The position numbers and the translations under genes are program-made. A stretch of DNA of 64,000 bases from Nocardioides sp. JQ2195 (lineage in GTDB: Bacteria > Actinomycetota > Actinomycetes > Propionibacteriales > Nocardioidaceae): contig NZ_CP050902.1 in the NCBI RefSeq assembly GCF_012272695.1, positions 3,720,001-3,784,000 on the forward strand. The letters are read 5' to 3'. Below are positions 1 through 8,199 of the stretch, piece by piece (positions within the stretch are counted from its first letter, which is position 1; each line of letters begins with the position of its first letter). The notes under the pieces were generated by a model. It saw only the letters and a program-made list of their open reading frames with translations, was not told the origin of the DNA and ran no database searches.

Positions 1-663
1 ATGCACGACAAGCTCCAGCACAGCATCAGGGCAACGCACGACGTTCTCGACGAACGCCTCTCCGTCGCCGAGTTCAGGCGGCCGACCCCGGCCAGGCCAC
101 GAGACGTCTTCCCGGCGACGGACACGTTCCTGGCCAGCGCCAGCAGGCATCTCGCCGCCGCGAACGCCGTCCTCGTGCCTGCCATCGAGCGACACCTCGC
201 GGGCGGCCACGACCTCGCCCGCGACTTCTCGCGTGCCAGCCGCGACCTCGAGCAGGCGATGGCGCAGACCAAGGCCAAGCTCTACGGCGAGGCCCACGCG
301 ATCCATCGTCCGTGGAGCGAGATCTGGTCCGACCTGCACTCACGCTTCAACGTGTTCATGGATCTCGAGGAGCGCATGGCCCAGGCGTTGGTGGACAGCA
401 CCTCCGACGGCTTCTGCGCGGACCTGGCCGACCGGGTGTATGCCGCCGAGCTGCACTCCCCCACGCGACCGCATCCCTTCGTCCCGCACCGCGGGGTCCG
501 GGGTCGCGTGGCCCGACGAATCTGCCTGACCGTGGATCACTTCTGGGACGCCACCGAGGGACGGATGATCCCCGAGCCGGTCAAGCCCCACGACCGGAGC
601 CACGACGGCAGGTTCACCCAGTACCTCCTGGCCGACCCCCATCTTCCTGAGGAAGAAGCCTGA
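1..663 (+). CDS. hemerythrin-like HHE domain protein (tentative), possibly 5'-truncated
   Basis: An open frame of 220 codons starts at the first base of the window, so the true start could lie upstream. The protein is mostly helical, with regularly spaced His and Glu residues: ASRHLAAANAVLVPAIERHL around residues 47-66, AHAIHRPW near 98-105 and DLHSRFNVFMDLEERM near 111-126. This resembles the four-helix hemerythrin/HHE bundle that binds a di-iron centre, but the match was made by eye and not every iron ligand could be assigned. There is no signal peptide or membrane segment, so it should be cytoplasmic. It runs convergently with ilvA; the two stops are about 10 bp apart. It could instead be an unrelated helical protein. 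Confidence 0.55.
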   Translation: MHDKLQHSIRATHDVLDERLSVAEFRRPTPARPRDVFPATDTFLASASRHLAAANAVLVPAIERHLAGGHDLARDFSRASRDLEQAMAQTKAKLYGEAHAIHRPWSEIWSDLHSRFNVFMDLEERMAQALVDSTSDGFCADLADRVYAAELHSPTRPHPFVPHRGVRGRVARRICLTVDHFWDATEGRMIPEPVKPHDRSHDGRFTQYLLADPHLPEEEA

Positions 664-672
664 CGCGCGCGC

Positions 673-1929
673 TCAGAGCAGGAAGCTGAACACCGGCGAA
701 CCCGGGGGCACCAGCTCGATCGTCAGCGGGCTGGCCTGCATGCGGGACATCAGCTCGTCGAGGTCGGCCGCGTTCTCGAGCTCGATGCCGACCAGCGCCG
801 GGCCGGTCTCCCGGTTGTTCTTCTTCACGTACTCGAACACGACGATGTCGGCGTCGTCGAGGAGCACGTCGTCGAGGAAGTGGCGCAGGGCGCCGGGCTC
901 CTGCGGGAAGGTGACCAGGAAGTAGTGGCGCAGGCCTTCGTGGAGCAGGGAGCGCTCCACGATCTCTGCGTAGCGGCTGACGTCGTTGTTTCCGCCGGAG
1001 ACGATCGCCACCATCGCTCCGTCCCGTGGCTCGATGCGCCGCGCCGCAGCGCTGGCGAGCGCACCGGCAGGCTCGGCGATGACGCCCTCGGTCTGGTAGA
1101 GCGCCAGCATCTCGGTGCACACGGCGCCCTCGGGGACGGTGATCACCTCGTCGACCAGGTCGCGCACGATCGGGTAGGTCAGGTCACCGACCCGGCCGAC
1201 CGCCGCGCCGTCGATGAAGGTGTCGATCCGCTCCAGTGCCACAGGACCACCGTGGGCCAGGGCAGCGGTCATGCTGGGGGTGCCTTCGGGCTCGACCCCG
1301 ATGATGCGCAGGTCGGGGCGTCGCTCGTGGAGCCACAGCGTGATGCCTGAGATGAGCCCGCCACCACCGACGGGGACGATCACGGTGTCCAAGGGGTAGT
1401 CGGCCCGCTCGGCCTGCGCCACCACTTCCGGGGCGATCGTCCCCTGACCGACGATCGTGCGCGCATCGTCGAACGGGTGCACGTAGATGGCGCCGGACGA
1501 CTCCGCATCGGCGTGCGCTGCGGCGCTCGCCTCGTCGTACGAGCTTCCGGTGGTGACCAGCTCGACCCACCCCTCGCCGAGCGCGAGGATGCGCTGACGC
1601 TTCTGTCGGGGGGTGTTCTGCGGCACGACCACCCGACCCCGGATGCCGAGCTTGGCACAGCTGAGCGCGACGCCCTGCCCGTGGTTCCCGGCGCTGGCAC
1701 AGACCACCCCGCGCGCCCGCTCGGCCTCGGTGAGTCCGGCGATCAGGTGGTGGGCGCCGCGCAGCTTGTAGGAACGGGCGAGCTGCTGGTCCTCGCGCTT
1801 GAGCAGGATCGGGACACCGGCATCCTCCGAGAGGCGGGCGCTGAACTCGAGCGGCGTACGCCGGATCACCGGGCTGAGCACCTCGGCGGCACGGTCGACC
1901 GCGTCGGCGGTGAGTTGGGGCAGGTTCAC
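673..1929 (-). CDS. ilvA: threonine ammonia-lyase (threonine dehydratase)
   Basis: PLP enzyme of 418 aa that deaminates threonine to 2-oxobutanoate, the first step towards isoleucine or a catabolic route. The PLP lysine lies in SYKLRGAHH (Lys55), the phosphate-binding loop is VPVGGGGLISG, and SGGNND sits near the end of the catalytic domain. A C-terminal ACT-like region of about 85 residues (HYFLVTFPQEPGALRHFL onwards) would give allosteric control. The frame is open further upstream. The GTG at 1929 was chosen because homology begins there and a TAGAGT hexamer (1937-1942) ends 7 nt before it, the leaderless pattern seen across this window. The ACT region is short, as in single-domain IlvA enzymes, so a catabolic role is also possible. 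Confidence 0.93.
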   Translation of the reverse strand: MNLPQLTADAVDRAAEVLSPVIRRTPLEFSARLSEDAGVPILLKREDQQLARSYKLRGAHHLIAGLTEAERARGVVCASAGNHGQGVALSCAKLGIRGRVVVPQNTPRQKRQRILALGEGWVELVTTGSSYDEASAAAHADAESSGAIYVHPFDDARTIVGQGTIAPEVVAQAERADYPLDTVIVPVGGGGLISGITLWLHERRPDLRIIGVEPEGTPSMTAALAHGGPVALERIDTFIDGAAVGRVGDLTYPIVRDLVDEVITVPEGAVCTEMLALYQTEGVIAEPAGALASAAARRIEPRDGAMVAIVSGGNNDVSRYAEIVERSLLHEGLRHYFLVTFPQEPGALRHFLDDVLLDDADIVVFEYVKKNNRETGPALVGIELENAADLDELMSRMQASPLTIELVPPGSPVFSFLL

Positions 1930-2012
1930 TCCCCCGACTCTAGGCGTCACGGCCTTCCGCGACTGCACCGTCTCAGCCGGGTGCCGGCTCGGCGTCGGAT
2001 GCTGCCGGGGGC

Positions 2013-3284
2013 TCAGCGCAGCGGGTCGAAGGCGTCCAGGAGCTGGTCGTCCGTGGGTGACCCCACCATCCGCGCGGCCAACAGCTTGCCGGTCAGCGGA
2101 CCCAGGGCCACGCCCCACATGCCGTGGCCACCGGCGACGAAGACCCGGTCGGAGCGCGTCGCGCCGACCAGCGGCAACCCATCAGTCGTGCAGGGCCGCG
2201 AGCCGACCCATTCGTCGTGCCGCTGCGACCAGTCGACGCCGGTGAACATCGGCTTCGCGGCGTCGACGATCGCGGTGATCCGTCGCTCGTCGAGCGGCTC
2301 GTCGGGGCTGCGGAACTCCATCATGCCGGCCACCCGGAGGCCCTCCTCCGGCTTGCCGAGCGGGGTGCAGGCCACCCGCTGGGTCGGGAAGTAGACCGGC
2401 CCGGTCGGCACCTGGTCGGGGTGCACGGTGAAGCTGTAGCCGCGGCCGGCCTGGACCACCCGGCGTACGCCGTGGGGCCGGGCCAGCTGACTGATCCAGC
2501 TGCCGTTGGCCAGCACGACCGCGTCGGCCACGATCGACTCTCGCCCCTGGGCGGCGACCAGGGTCCGACGCCCGCGCTGGGAGACGGTCCGGACGCTGAA
2601 GCCCTCGACGATCTCACCGCCACGCGCGCGTACGGCGTCGGCCAGCGCGTGCACGAAGCGGCCCGGGTTGATGTAGCGCTGCCCGTTGAGGCGGATGCCG
2701 TGCGTGACCTCGGGTCCGAGCGCGGGCTCCATGGCGTGCAGCTCGTGCGCGTCGAGGAGCTCGTAGTCGGTCAGCCCGCCGGTCTGCGCCACGTGGCGGA
2801 ACTCCTCCTCCAGCACGGTGCGGTCGGCTTCGGAGACGAAGCCCGCCAGGAACGGCTCCGCCGCCCGCGTGGGCTCGTCGACGCGGCCCGGCCCGTCGTG
2901 CTCGGTGAGCTCGGCGTAGGCATCGAGGGCTCCGGCGTTGGCCCGGTTGAAGACCTCGATCGCGGTGTTCCAGTGGTCAGTCGTGCAGTGCCGGGCGAAG
3001 CCGACCAGGAACTGGACCAGGCGCGGGTCTGCGCGGAACGGCACGTAGACCGGGGAGTCGGGCTTGAGCGTGGCCAGGACTCCTGTCCTGAGGATGGCAG
3101 GTTCGGGCAGCGGCAGCGTCAGCGCGGGCGCGAGCCAACCGGCATTGCCCCACGAGGAACCGGCAGCCACGCCGTCGCGGTCGACGACGGTGACCCTGAC
3201 CCCGAGCTCCTGCAGGTGCCATGCGGTGGAGAGCCCCACCATCCCCGCGCCCACGACGACGACGTGCTCCACAGAGGTGTCCAT
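2013..3284 (-). CDS. FAD-dependent D-amino-acid dehydrogenase-like oxidoreductase (DadA family)
   Basis: Flavoprotein of 423 aa in the DAO superfamily. It opens with the dinucleotide-binding motif VVVVGAGMVGLSTAW (residues 8-22). SSWGNAGWLAP follows, typical of DadA proteins. Near the C-terminus, VAGGHGMWGVALGP closes over the flavin. DadA enzymes oxidise D-amino acids to oxo acids and pass electrons to the respiratory chain. The substrate cannot be fixed here, and hydroxyproline or other amino-acid oxidases are alternatives. The ATG at 3284 begins directly at the conserved N-terminus. The gene lies downstream of, and in the same direction as, the PucR regulator, with the repeat array 3374-3620 between them, so PucR may control it. 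Confidence 0.85.
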   Translation of the reverse strand: MDTSVEHVVVVGAGMVGLSTAWHLQELGVRVTVVDRDGVAAGSSWGNAGWLAPALTLPLPEPAILRTGVLATLKPDSPVYVPFRADPRLVQFLVGFARHCTTDHWNTAIEVFNRANAGALDAYAELTEHDGPGRVDEPTRAAEPFLAGFVSEADRTVLEEEFRHVAQTGGLTDYELLDAHELHAMEPALGPEVTHGIRLNGQRYINPGRFVHALADAVRARGGEIVEGFSVRTVSQRGRRTLVAAQGRESIVADAVVLANGSWISQLARPHGVRRVVQAGRGYSFTVHPDQVPTGPVYFPTQRVACTPLGKPEEGLRVAGMMEFRSPDEPLDERRITAIVDAAKPMFTGVDWSQRHDEWVGSRPCTTDGLPLVGATRSDRVFVAGGHGMWGVALGPLTGKLLAARMVGSPTDDQLLDAFDPLR

Positions 3285-3373
3285 GCTCCAAGTCTGGGCC
3301 TCCCCGTGGCCCCGGTCACTGCCCGAAGCTCCACGCTTCCGCGCTCCCCCTTGTGCGATCGGCCAACACCCAC

Positions 3374-3620
3374 GGTGGTTGAGGAGGCCGAGGCACGAGG
3401 CCGTCTCGAAACCCGGCCCGACGACCGACTCAGCGGACCGAGCGCCGGTGGTTGAGGAGGCCGAGGCACGAGGCCGTCTCGAAACCCGGCCCGACGACCG
3501 ACTCAGCGGACCGAGCGCCGGTGGTTGAGGAGGCCGAGGCACGTCTCCGGTGGTTGAGGAGGCCGAGGCACGAGGCCGTCTCGAAACCCGGCCCGACGAC
3601 CGACTCAGCGGACCGAGCGC
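3374..3620. repeat. tandem array of a 73-bp palindromic repeat (GGTTGAGGAGG...CGTCTCGAAACC family)
   Basis: Units begin at 3374, 3447, 3520 and 3549, each with GGTGGTTGAGGAGGCCGAGG. Units 1 and 2 are complete 73-mers. Unit 3 is cut to 29 bp, and unit 4 (3549-3620) is nearly complete. The first 40 bp of each unit form an imperfect hairpin: the left arm GAGGAGGCC pairs with GGCCGTCTC across GAGGCACGA, and the ends GGTT and AACC are complementary. The last unit runs into the 3' end of the PucR gene and supplies its stop codon. A related copy with a different centre lies at 57231-57267. These look like REP-type elements scattered through the genome. Confidence 0.9.
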
Positions 3621-4741
3621 AGGGCAATCATCAGCGCGAGCCGGGTCGCCGGATCGGCCACGTCGACCCCGCACGACTCGCGGGCTCGGCGAAGCCGGTT
3701 GCGGACCGTGTTGGGGTGGACCCCGAGCACCTCGGCGGCTGCACTGACCTCGCCCCTGTCGAGGAAGGCGCCAACCGCATCGACCAGCCCGCTCTCGTGC
3801 ACCCGGTCGTGCTCACGCAAGAGCGTCAGGGGACTGGAGTCCCGGTGCCGGTTGAGGAAACCGTCGAGGCGGTCGACGAGCACGTCGGCAAACACGTCGG
3901 TCAGGGTGGCCGCCACACCGCGTCGTCCGCGGCGGGTCAGGGACTCGGCGACCTGGTCGGCGACGGCACGCGACTCGGCAAGGTTGCCGGCCTCGGCCGG
4001 CGTGCCGATGCCGACCGCCAACTGGTCCCGGGCACCGAACCGGCGCAGGAAGTCGTCAAGGATCCGGACCGCCGAGGCGGCCGGGAGCACGCCGAGCACT
4101 CCACTGTCGTGCCCGGCACACAGGGCCGAGGGGGCAACGGCTGACAGGTGCAGGGTGAGCGGTCCGACCGTGCGCCGGATCGCCTCGGGCGTGGCAGCCC
4201 GGATCGAGACCGCCACCCACTCCCCGGCCATCGTCCGGTCGGCGGCGATCTCGTCCGCCGCGTCTCCACCGGCGAGCAGGGTGGTCACCAGGTCGGTGCG
4301 CTCGCGACGACCTCGATCGGCGAGGTCTCGCTCGGCGCGCAGGCGCGCGGCGACCTGCGGCACGGCCTCGCGGAGGATCTGCGCCTGGTCGGGGCTCGGC
4401 CCGCCCGGGATGGCGGCCCAGATGGAGCCGATCAGCTGCCCGTCATCGCGTACGGCGACCACGGCACGCGCCACCATGTGCTCCTCGGGGAGGTCGAGCG
4501 TGATCACCTCGTCCGAGGTCAGCAGCTTCTCGAAGACACCGGTGGCCGCGATCGCCTCCCGGTAGTGAACGGGCACCTGCCTGCCCAGGATGGTGCTGAT
4601 CCGGGCCTGGTCGACGTCTTGGTCGCCACCGGAGTAGGCGATCACGATGGTGTCGCGGTCCTCGATGGTCACCGGTGCCCGCAGCAAGCCGGCCAGGGAC
4701 GTGGAGAGGTCGAAGAGGTCGCCGTCCTCGACGAGTGCCAT
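3605..4741 (-). CDS. PucR-family transcriptional regulator
   Basis: Regulator of 378 aa with the C-terminal PucR-type helix-turn-helix (SAAAEVLGVHPNTVRNRLRR, about residues 328-347). A GGDEF-like/sensory middle region and an N-terminal ligand-binding region (MALVEDGDLFDL...) precede it. PucR proteins usually activate purine or amino-acid catabolism in response to a metabolite. The ATG at 4741 was chosen over upstream in-frame starts because AGGAGG lies at optimal spacing before it. The gene is upstream of the DadA-like gene on the same strand, so that is a plausible target. The last codons (RSVR and TGA) are encoded inside the 73-bp repeat unit 3549-3620, so the original C-terminus may have been replaced. 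Confidence 0.9.
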   Translation of the reverse strand: MALVEDGDLFDLSTSLAGLLRAPVTIEDRDTIVIAYSGGDQDVDQARISTILGRQVPVHYREAIAATGVFEKLLTSDEVITLDLPEEHMVARAVVAVRDDGQLIGSIWAAIPGGPSPDQAQILREAVPQVAARLRAERDLADRGRRERTDLVTTLLAGGDAADEIAADRTMAGEWVAVSIRAATPEAIRRTVGPLTLHLSAVAPSALCAGHDSGVLGVLPAASAVRILDDFLRRFGARDQLAVGIGTPAEAGNLAESRAVADQVAESLTRRGRRGVAATLTDVFADVLVDRLDGFLNRHRDSSPLTLLREHDRVHESGLVDAVGAFLDRGEVSAAAEVLGVHPNTVRNRLRRARESCGVDVADPATRLALMIALRSVR

Positions 4742-5139
4742 GGGCCGACCTCCTGGTGCAGTTCCCCGGATCTGGAAGTTATCAGGGTTCGACTGTCCGT
4801 CCGGCAGAACGCACCCAACCTCGCTCCGGGATCGGGGCGACGGCACGGGGCCGACGCCGCGTCGACCGGGGCGTCCCTCTTCACGAGCTGTCGACCGCAA
4901 GGAATCCGCTGTCCAGACAGCACGGGGAGAAATTCTCATCCTGAGGACAGGGCGCGCCGCAGATGCGAGCATGAACGCTCACAGTCCACTTGGCGCATCT
5001 GGGGGGATGGCGACGAGGGGCCGGCCATGCGCAGCGCACGGCCGGCCCAGCGTCGTTCCGTTTTGACCCGGGCCAGCCCTGGCCGGCCTTCAGACCACAG
5101 ACCCGGCCGCAGACCCGTCGGCTTGCAGGAGCGACATCG
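4742..5139. other. intergenic stretch upstream of pucR with two dyads
   Basis: No convincing gene. The pucR promoter should lie at the left edge; on the minus strand a TAACTT-like hexamer precedes the ribosome binding site. A perfect 14-bp palindrome GCTGTCCAGACAGC occurs at 4908-4921 and could be an operator. A hairpin with 9-bp arms GGGCCGGCC (5018-5026) and GGCCGGCCC (5040-5048) has no T tract, and its role is unknown. Confidence 0.5.
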
Positions 5140-5176
5140 AAAAGGCCCCTCGCCTGCGTCCAGCAGGTTGGGGGCC
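5140..5176 (-). terminator. intrinsic terminator of tRNA-Thr
   Basis: On the minus strand, GGCCCC (5176-5171) pairs with GGGGCC (5149-5144) around an inner CCTGC/GCAGG stem. TTTT (5143-5140) follows. It begins about 8 nt after the tRNA CCA end and is the clearest U-tract terminator in the window. Confidence 0.88.
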
Positions 5177-5184
5177 AGTTTCCG

Positions 5185-5260
5185 TGGAGCCGCCTATCGG
5201 AATCGAACCGATGACCTAATCATTACGAGTGATTCGCTCTACCGACTGAGCTAAGGCGGC
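5185..5260 (-). tRNA. tRNA-Thr (anticodon CGT)
   Basis: A complete cloverleaf reads on the minus strand. The acceptor stem is GCCGCCT/AGGCGGC and the D arm GCTC...GAGC. The anticodon stem AATCA/TGATT encloses CTCGTAA (anticodon CGT, reading ACG), and the T arm is ATCGG-TTCGATT-CCGAT. The discriminator is T and CCA is encoded at 5187-5185. The mature body is 73 nt plus CCA. It stands alone with its own promoter and terminator. Confidence 0.97.
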
Positions 5261-5295
5261 GTGCTGCCCGGGACAGCGCCCGGGCAACCCGGGGA

Positions 5296-5325
5296 AGTAT
5301 ACGGCGCGTGGTGGCGTCCGGCGAA
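5296..5325 (-). promoter_or_regulatory. promoter of tRNA-Thr
   Basis: Minus-strand -10 TATACT (5301-5296) and -35-like TTCGCC (5325-5320) are 18 bp apart. The -10 ends about 35 nt before the tRNA 5' end, leaving a short 5' leader. Confidence 0.6.
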
Positions 5326-5352
5326 ATCACTCCTTCTCCCCCGGAAATCACA

Positions 5353-5382
5353 CCGGCGCCCGGCTGATCAGCCGGGCGCCGG
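5353..5382. terminator. perfect 30-bp palindrome, likely terminator of the zinc-ribbon gene
   Basis: The whole interval is self-complementary, with arms CCGGCGCCCGGC and GCCGGGCGCCGG around TGATCA. It starts 19 nt after the stop of the minus-strand gene at 5402. There is no T tract, so it would be an I-shaped terminator, a type common in high-GC actinobacteria. Confidence 0.7.
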
Positions 5383-5401
5383 AGGCAGGAAGGGGGGCGG
5401 G

Positions 5402-5587
5402 TCAGGAGATGTCGGCGAGCGCCGGCTCGGTCTGGCCGACCTTGGCGCCGTCGTGCCAGAGCTGCTCGCTGCCACACCAGCAGGTGTAGGTCATCGCGTT
5501 GACGCCGTCGATCTGGGCCATGCCGGTGACCTGGCTCGGGAAGATCAGCATCTTCTTGTCACATGAGGTGCAGTGGTTGACGAACAT
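5402..5587 (-). CDS. small CxxC zinc-ribbon-like protein, unknown function
   Basis: Protein of 61 aa with paired cysteines CTSC near the N-terminus (Cys6, Cys9) and CWC near residue 36, the spacing of a small zinc ribbon. No known family could be named. A strong GAGGAGG precedes the ATG at 5587. It is divergent from the LysR gene and shares a 102-bp intergenic region containing a dyad, so the LysR protein may control it. A hairpin terminator follows. Confidence 0.8.
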   Translation of the reverse strand: MFVNHCTSCDKKMLIFPSQVTGMAQIDGVNAMTYTCWCGSEQLWHDGAKVGQTEPALADIS

Positions 5588-5617
5588 GGTGACCTCCTCA
5601 AGGTCTGATTGATGTTT

Positions 5618-5652
5618 GCACTACTATTCTCCGACATCGCGACCGATAGTGC
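5618..5652. promoter_or_regulatory. dyad in the divergent LysR/zinc-ribbon promoter region
   Basis: GCACTA (5618-5623) and TAGTGC (5647-5652) form a separated inverted repeat, with CTAT and ATAG just inside it. LysR-type regulators usually bind such interrupted dyads between divergent genes. The assignment is inferred from position and symmetry only. Confidence 0.5.
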
Positions 5653-5689
5653 TAGCCTTGCTTTCCTCTGTCTGCCATAGGGAGTGCCT

Positions 5690-6607
5690 ATGCTTTCGTT
5701 GCACCAGCTGCGGTGCTTCCTGGCGGTCTACGAGCAGGGCTCCCTGACGGCCGCCGCAGAGCACCTCGGTTATGCCCAACCGTCGATCTCGGAGCAGATC
5801 CGCTCCCTGGAGAAGACCCTCGGCGTCCAGCTGTTCGCCCGCATTGGGCGCGGCGTCGTCCCGACCGCTGCAGCCGAGACCTTGCGCACCCACGCGGAGC
5901 GCACCATCGAGTCGGCCGAGGAGGCCCGACGCGCCGTCCAGGCCGTCACCGCCCTCGAGACGGGCACGGTGCGCTTCGGTATGTTCGGCACGGCCCGGCT
6001 CTATGCCGGGGCAGCGTTGATCGCCGACGTGCTCGAGCGGCACCCCGGCGTCCGTGTCGAGCTCGTCGGCCAGAACTCCTCCGACGTCTACGACGACCTT
6101 CGTCGCGGCCGCATCGAGGCGGCCATGATCGCCGTGCCCCAGGTCCACAGCGAAGGCATGTCGGTCACCCCGGTCGCCCATGACGAGCTGGTCTACATCA
6201 GTGCGAACGCCGATCGGCTGCGCTCACCGGTGACCGCCCACGGCCTCGCGATGGCGTCGTTGGTGATGGCGGAGACCACGTGGCGGGCCAACGACTCGAC
6301 CCGCATCGTGCTGCGTCAGATGCTGCACGAGACCGGTCTCAACCCACAGACCCGCATCGAGGTCGAGGACGTGGAGACCGCAGTCGAGCTCGTCGGCATG
6401 GGGCTGGCCGACTCCGTCGTCCCCCGCGGAGTCGCCGACCAGCTGCTGCCCCGGCTCGCCCCCCGGGCCGGCTTCGTGGCGCTGCGTCCACGACAGGTCG
6501 ACACCCTGGCCATCGTGCACCGCAACCGGGCCACGCTCTCGCCCGCGACCCGGCTGATGATCGAGCTCGCCACCGCACGGATCCAGGAGATCTGCGAGCC
6601 GATCTAG
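5690..6607 (+). CDS. LysR-family transcriptional regulator
   Basis: LTTR of 305 aa. The N-terminal winged HTH (LHQLRCFLAVYEQGSLTAAA, then YAQPSISEQIRSLEKTLG) is followed by a periplasmic-binding-protein-like effector domain from about residue 90. The ATG at 5690 is preferred to the GTG at 5684, because AGGGAG overlaps the GTG but is well placed for the ATG. It is divergent from the small zinc-ribbon gene, with an inverted repeat between them, which suggests autoregulation and control of that neighbour. The effector is unknown. Confidence 0.92.
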   Translation: MLSLHQLRCFLAVYEQGSLTAAAEHLGYAQPSISEQIRSLEKTLGVQLFARIGRGVVPTAAAETLRTHAERTIESAEEARRAVQAVTALETGTVRFGMFGTARLYAGAALIADVLERHPGVRVELVGQNSSDVYDDLRRGRIEAAMIAVPQVHSEGMSVTPVAHDELVYISANADRLRSPVTAHGLAMASLVMAETTWRANDSTRIVLRQMLHETGLNPQTRIEVEDVETAVELVGMGLADSVVPRGVADQLLPRLAPRAGFVALRPRQVDTLAIVHRNRATLSPATRLMIELATARIQEICEPI

Positions 6608-6639
6608 GCCAAGCGTCGACCGAGCATCGAGACCGTCGC

Positions 6640-8199
6640 TCAGCTGCAGTCGACGTCGCCGTCGGGCACGTCGCCCTCGATGAGGTAGCCCTCGATCATG
6701 TCGTCGACGCAGTCACTTCCCATGTTGTAGCCGGTGTGCCCGTCGCCGTCACGCGTGACCAGGAGTGCCGGGCCGAGCTGCTTGGCCAGCGACTCCGCCC
6801 ACTCGTAGGGAGTGGCCGGGTCGCGCGTGGTGCCGACCACGAGCAACGGGTCGGCGCCCCGCGCAGTGATCGGCTTCCGCTTCTCCGGCTTGGGCCCGAG
6901 GTAGCCCTCGCACCCTTCCATCCCCCAGGCGAACACGTCACCGAACGTCGGGGACGCCTTGCGGAACTCGGGGAACGTCGCGGGGATCTTGCCCACAGGC
7001 GTGTAGGTCGGGTCGTCCTGGCAGTTGATCGCCCAGATCGCCTCGGAGCTGTTGTCGTCATATCCGCCGGACGCGTTGCGTGAGGCATAGACGTCAGCCA
7101 GTCGCAGCAGCTCGGTGGCGTCACCCTCCAGGGCATGGCCCAGGGCACTGTCGAGGATCGACCAGTACTCGTCGTTGTAGAGGGTCACCACGATCCCGTA
7201 GAACGCGTTGCCGATCTTGAGGTCGCGGTCGCCCACCTCGATCGGCTCGGCGTCAACCTCGTCCAGGAACCCCTTGATGGTGGCCAGGGCCTCCTTGCGG
7301 GTCGTGCCGAGGTAGCAGTCATCGGCGAGGCAGTCATCGACGTACGCCGTCAGCGCCCGCTCGAAGCCGGCGGCCTGGCCCAGGCTCAGCTCCTTGGAGG
7401 TCAGCGACACGTCCACCGCTCCGTCGAGCACGAGGCGACCCGAACGCTCGGGGAACAGGTCGGCGTAGGTGGCGCCGAGCTTGGTGCCGTAGGACGCACC
7501 GAAGTAGGTCAGCTTGTCGTCGTCGAGCGCGGCCCGGAGCACGTCCATGTCACGAGCGGCCTCGACCGTCGAGACATGGGCGGCCACGTCACCGCTGAGC
7601 CGCTGGCAGCCCTTGCCCATCCTGAGGCTCCAGTCGCGGAAGTGGCGGACCTCCGCCTTCGTGTCGGGTGAGGGGTCCTCGGCCAGGTAGGCGTCGAGGT
7701 CGGTGTCGGAGAGGCAGTCGACCGGCGAGCTCTCGCCTGTTCCCCGCGGGTCGAAACCGATGATGTCGAACGCGGACCGGAGCGGGTCGCCGAACGCGAA
7801 GTCGGCCTGCTCGGCGTACGACGTGCCGGGGGCGCCCGGGCCGCCGGGATTGACCACCAGGTTCCCGACCTTCGCGGACGGGTCGTCCGCCGGGCGCTTG
7901 AGCAGGTTGAGCTCGATCGTGGAACCGGCCGGGTCCTCGTAGTCGAGAGGCACCTCGAGGGTCGCGCACTCGTTGGCGCCGCAGGGCTCCCAGGCGATGG
8001 TCTGGTCGTAGAAGGACTGCAGCGCCGGGTCGGGCGCGGTGCGCGCCTCACCCGACGGCGTGGCCGCGTCGGTGCTGGCCGGCCTGCCCATGCTGGCGTC
8101 GGGCTCGTCACCGTCAACACTGGTCAGCTGCCAGGTGGCGACGCCTGCGACGGCCAGCAACATGGCGACCAGGGCGATCAGTGCGACCAACTTCTTCAT
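6640..8199 (-). CDS. secreted alpha/beta hydrolase, tripeptidyl aminopeptidase (SlpD/SlpE-TAP) family
   Basis: Exported hydrolase of 519 aa. It has an N-terminal signal or anchor (MKKLVALIALVAMLLAVAGV), an alpha/beta-hydrolase fold with oxyanion strand VVNPGGPGAPGTSY, and the nucleophile in GASYG. A C-terminal TAP-like domain ends with DGDGHTGYNMGSDCV, holding the catalytic His. Family members release tripeptides from the N-terminus of extracellular proteins. No lipobox is present, so the protein is probably secreted or membrane-anchored. The ATG overlaps the holB stop by 4 bp (ATGA) and is preceded by GAGGGAG, so translation is coupled to holB. This is an odd partner for a replication gene, probably only operonic. 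Confidence 0.9.
   Translation of the reverse strand: MKKLVALIALVAMLLAVAGVATWQLTSVDGDEPDASMGRPASTDAATPSGEARTAPDPALQSFYDQTIAWEPCGANECATLEVPLDYEDPAGSTIELNLLKRPADDPSAKVGNLVVNPGGPGAPGTSYAEQADFAFGDPLRSAFDIIGFDPRGTGESSPVDCLSDTDLDAYLAEDPSPDTKAEVRHFRDWSLRMGKGCQRLSGDVAAHVSTVEAARDMDVLRAALDDDKLTYFGASYGTKLGATYADLFPERSGRLVLDGAVDVSLTSKELSLGQAAGFERALTAYVDDCLADDCYLGTTRKEALATIKGFLDEVDAEPIEVGDRDLKIGNAFYGIVVTLYNDEYWSILDSALGHALEGDATELLRLADVYASRNASGGYDDNSSEAIWAINCQDDPTYTPVGKIPATFPEFRKASPTFGDVFAWGMEGCEGYLGPKPEKRKPITARGADPLLVVGTTRDPATPYEWAESLAKQLGPALLVTRDGDGHTGYNMGSDCVDDMIEGYLIEGDVPDGDVDCS

Noticed and set aside
5018..5048. Strong GGGCCGGCC/GGCCGGCCC hairpin as the tRNA terminator
   Set aside because: A better placed terminator with a T tract lies at 5140-5176; this hairpin is over 130 nt further on.
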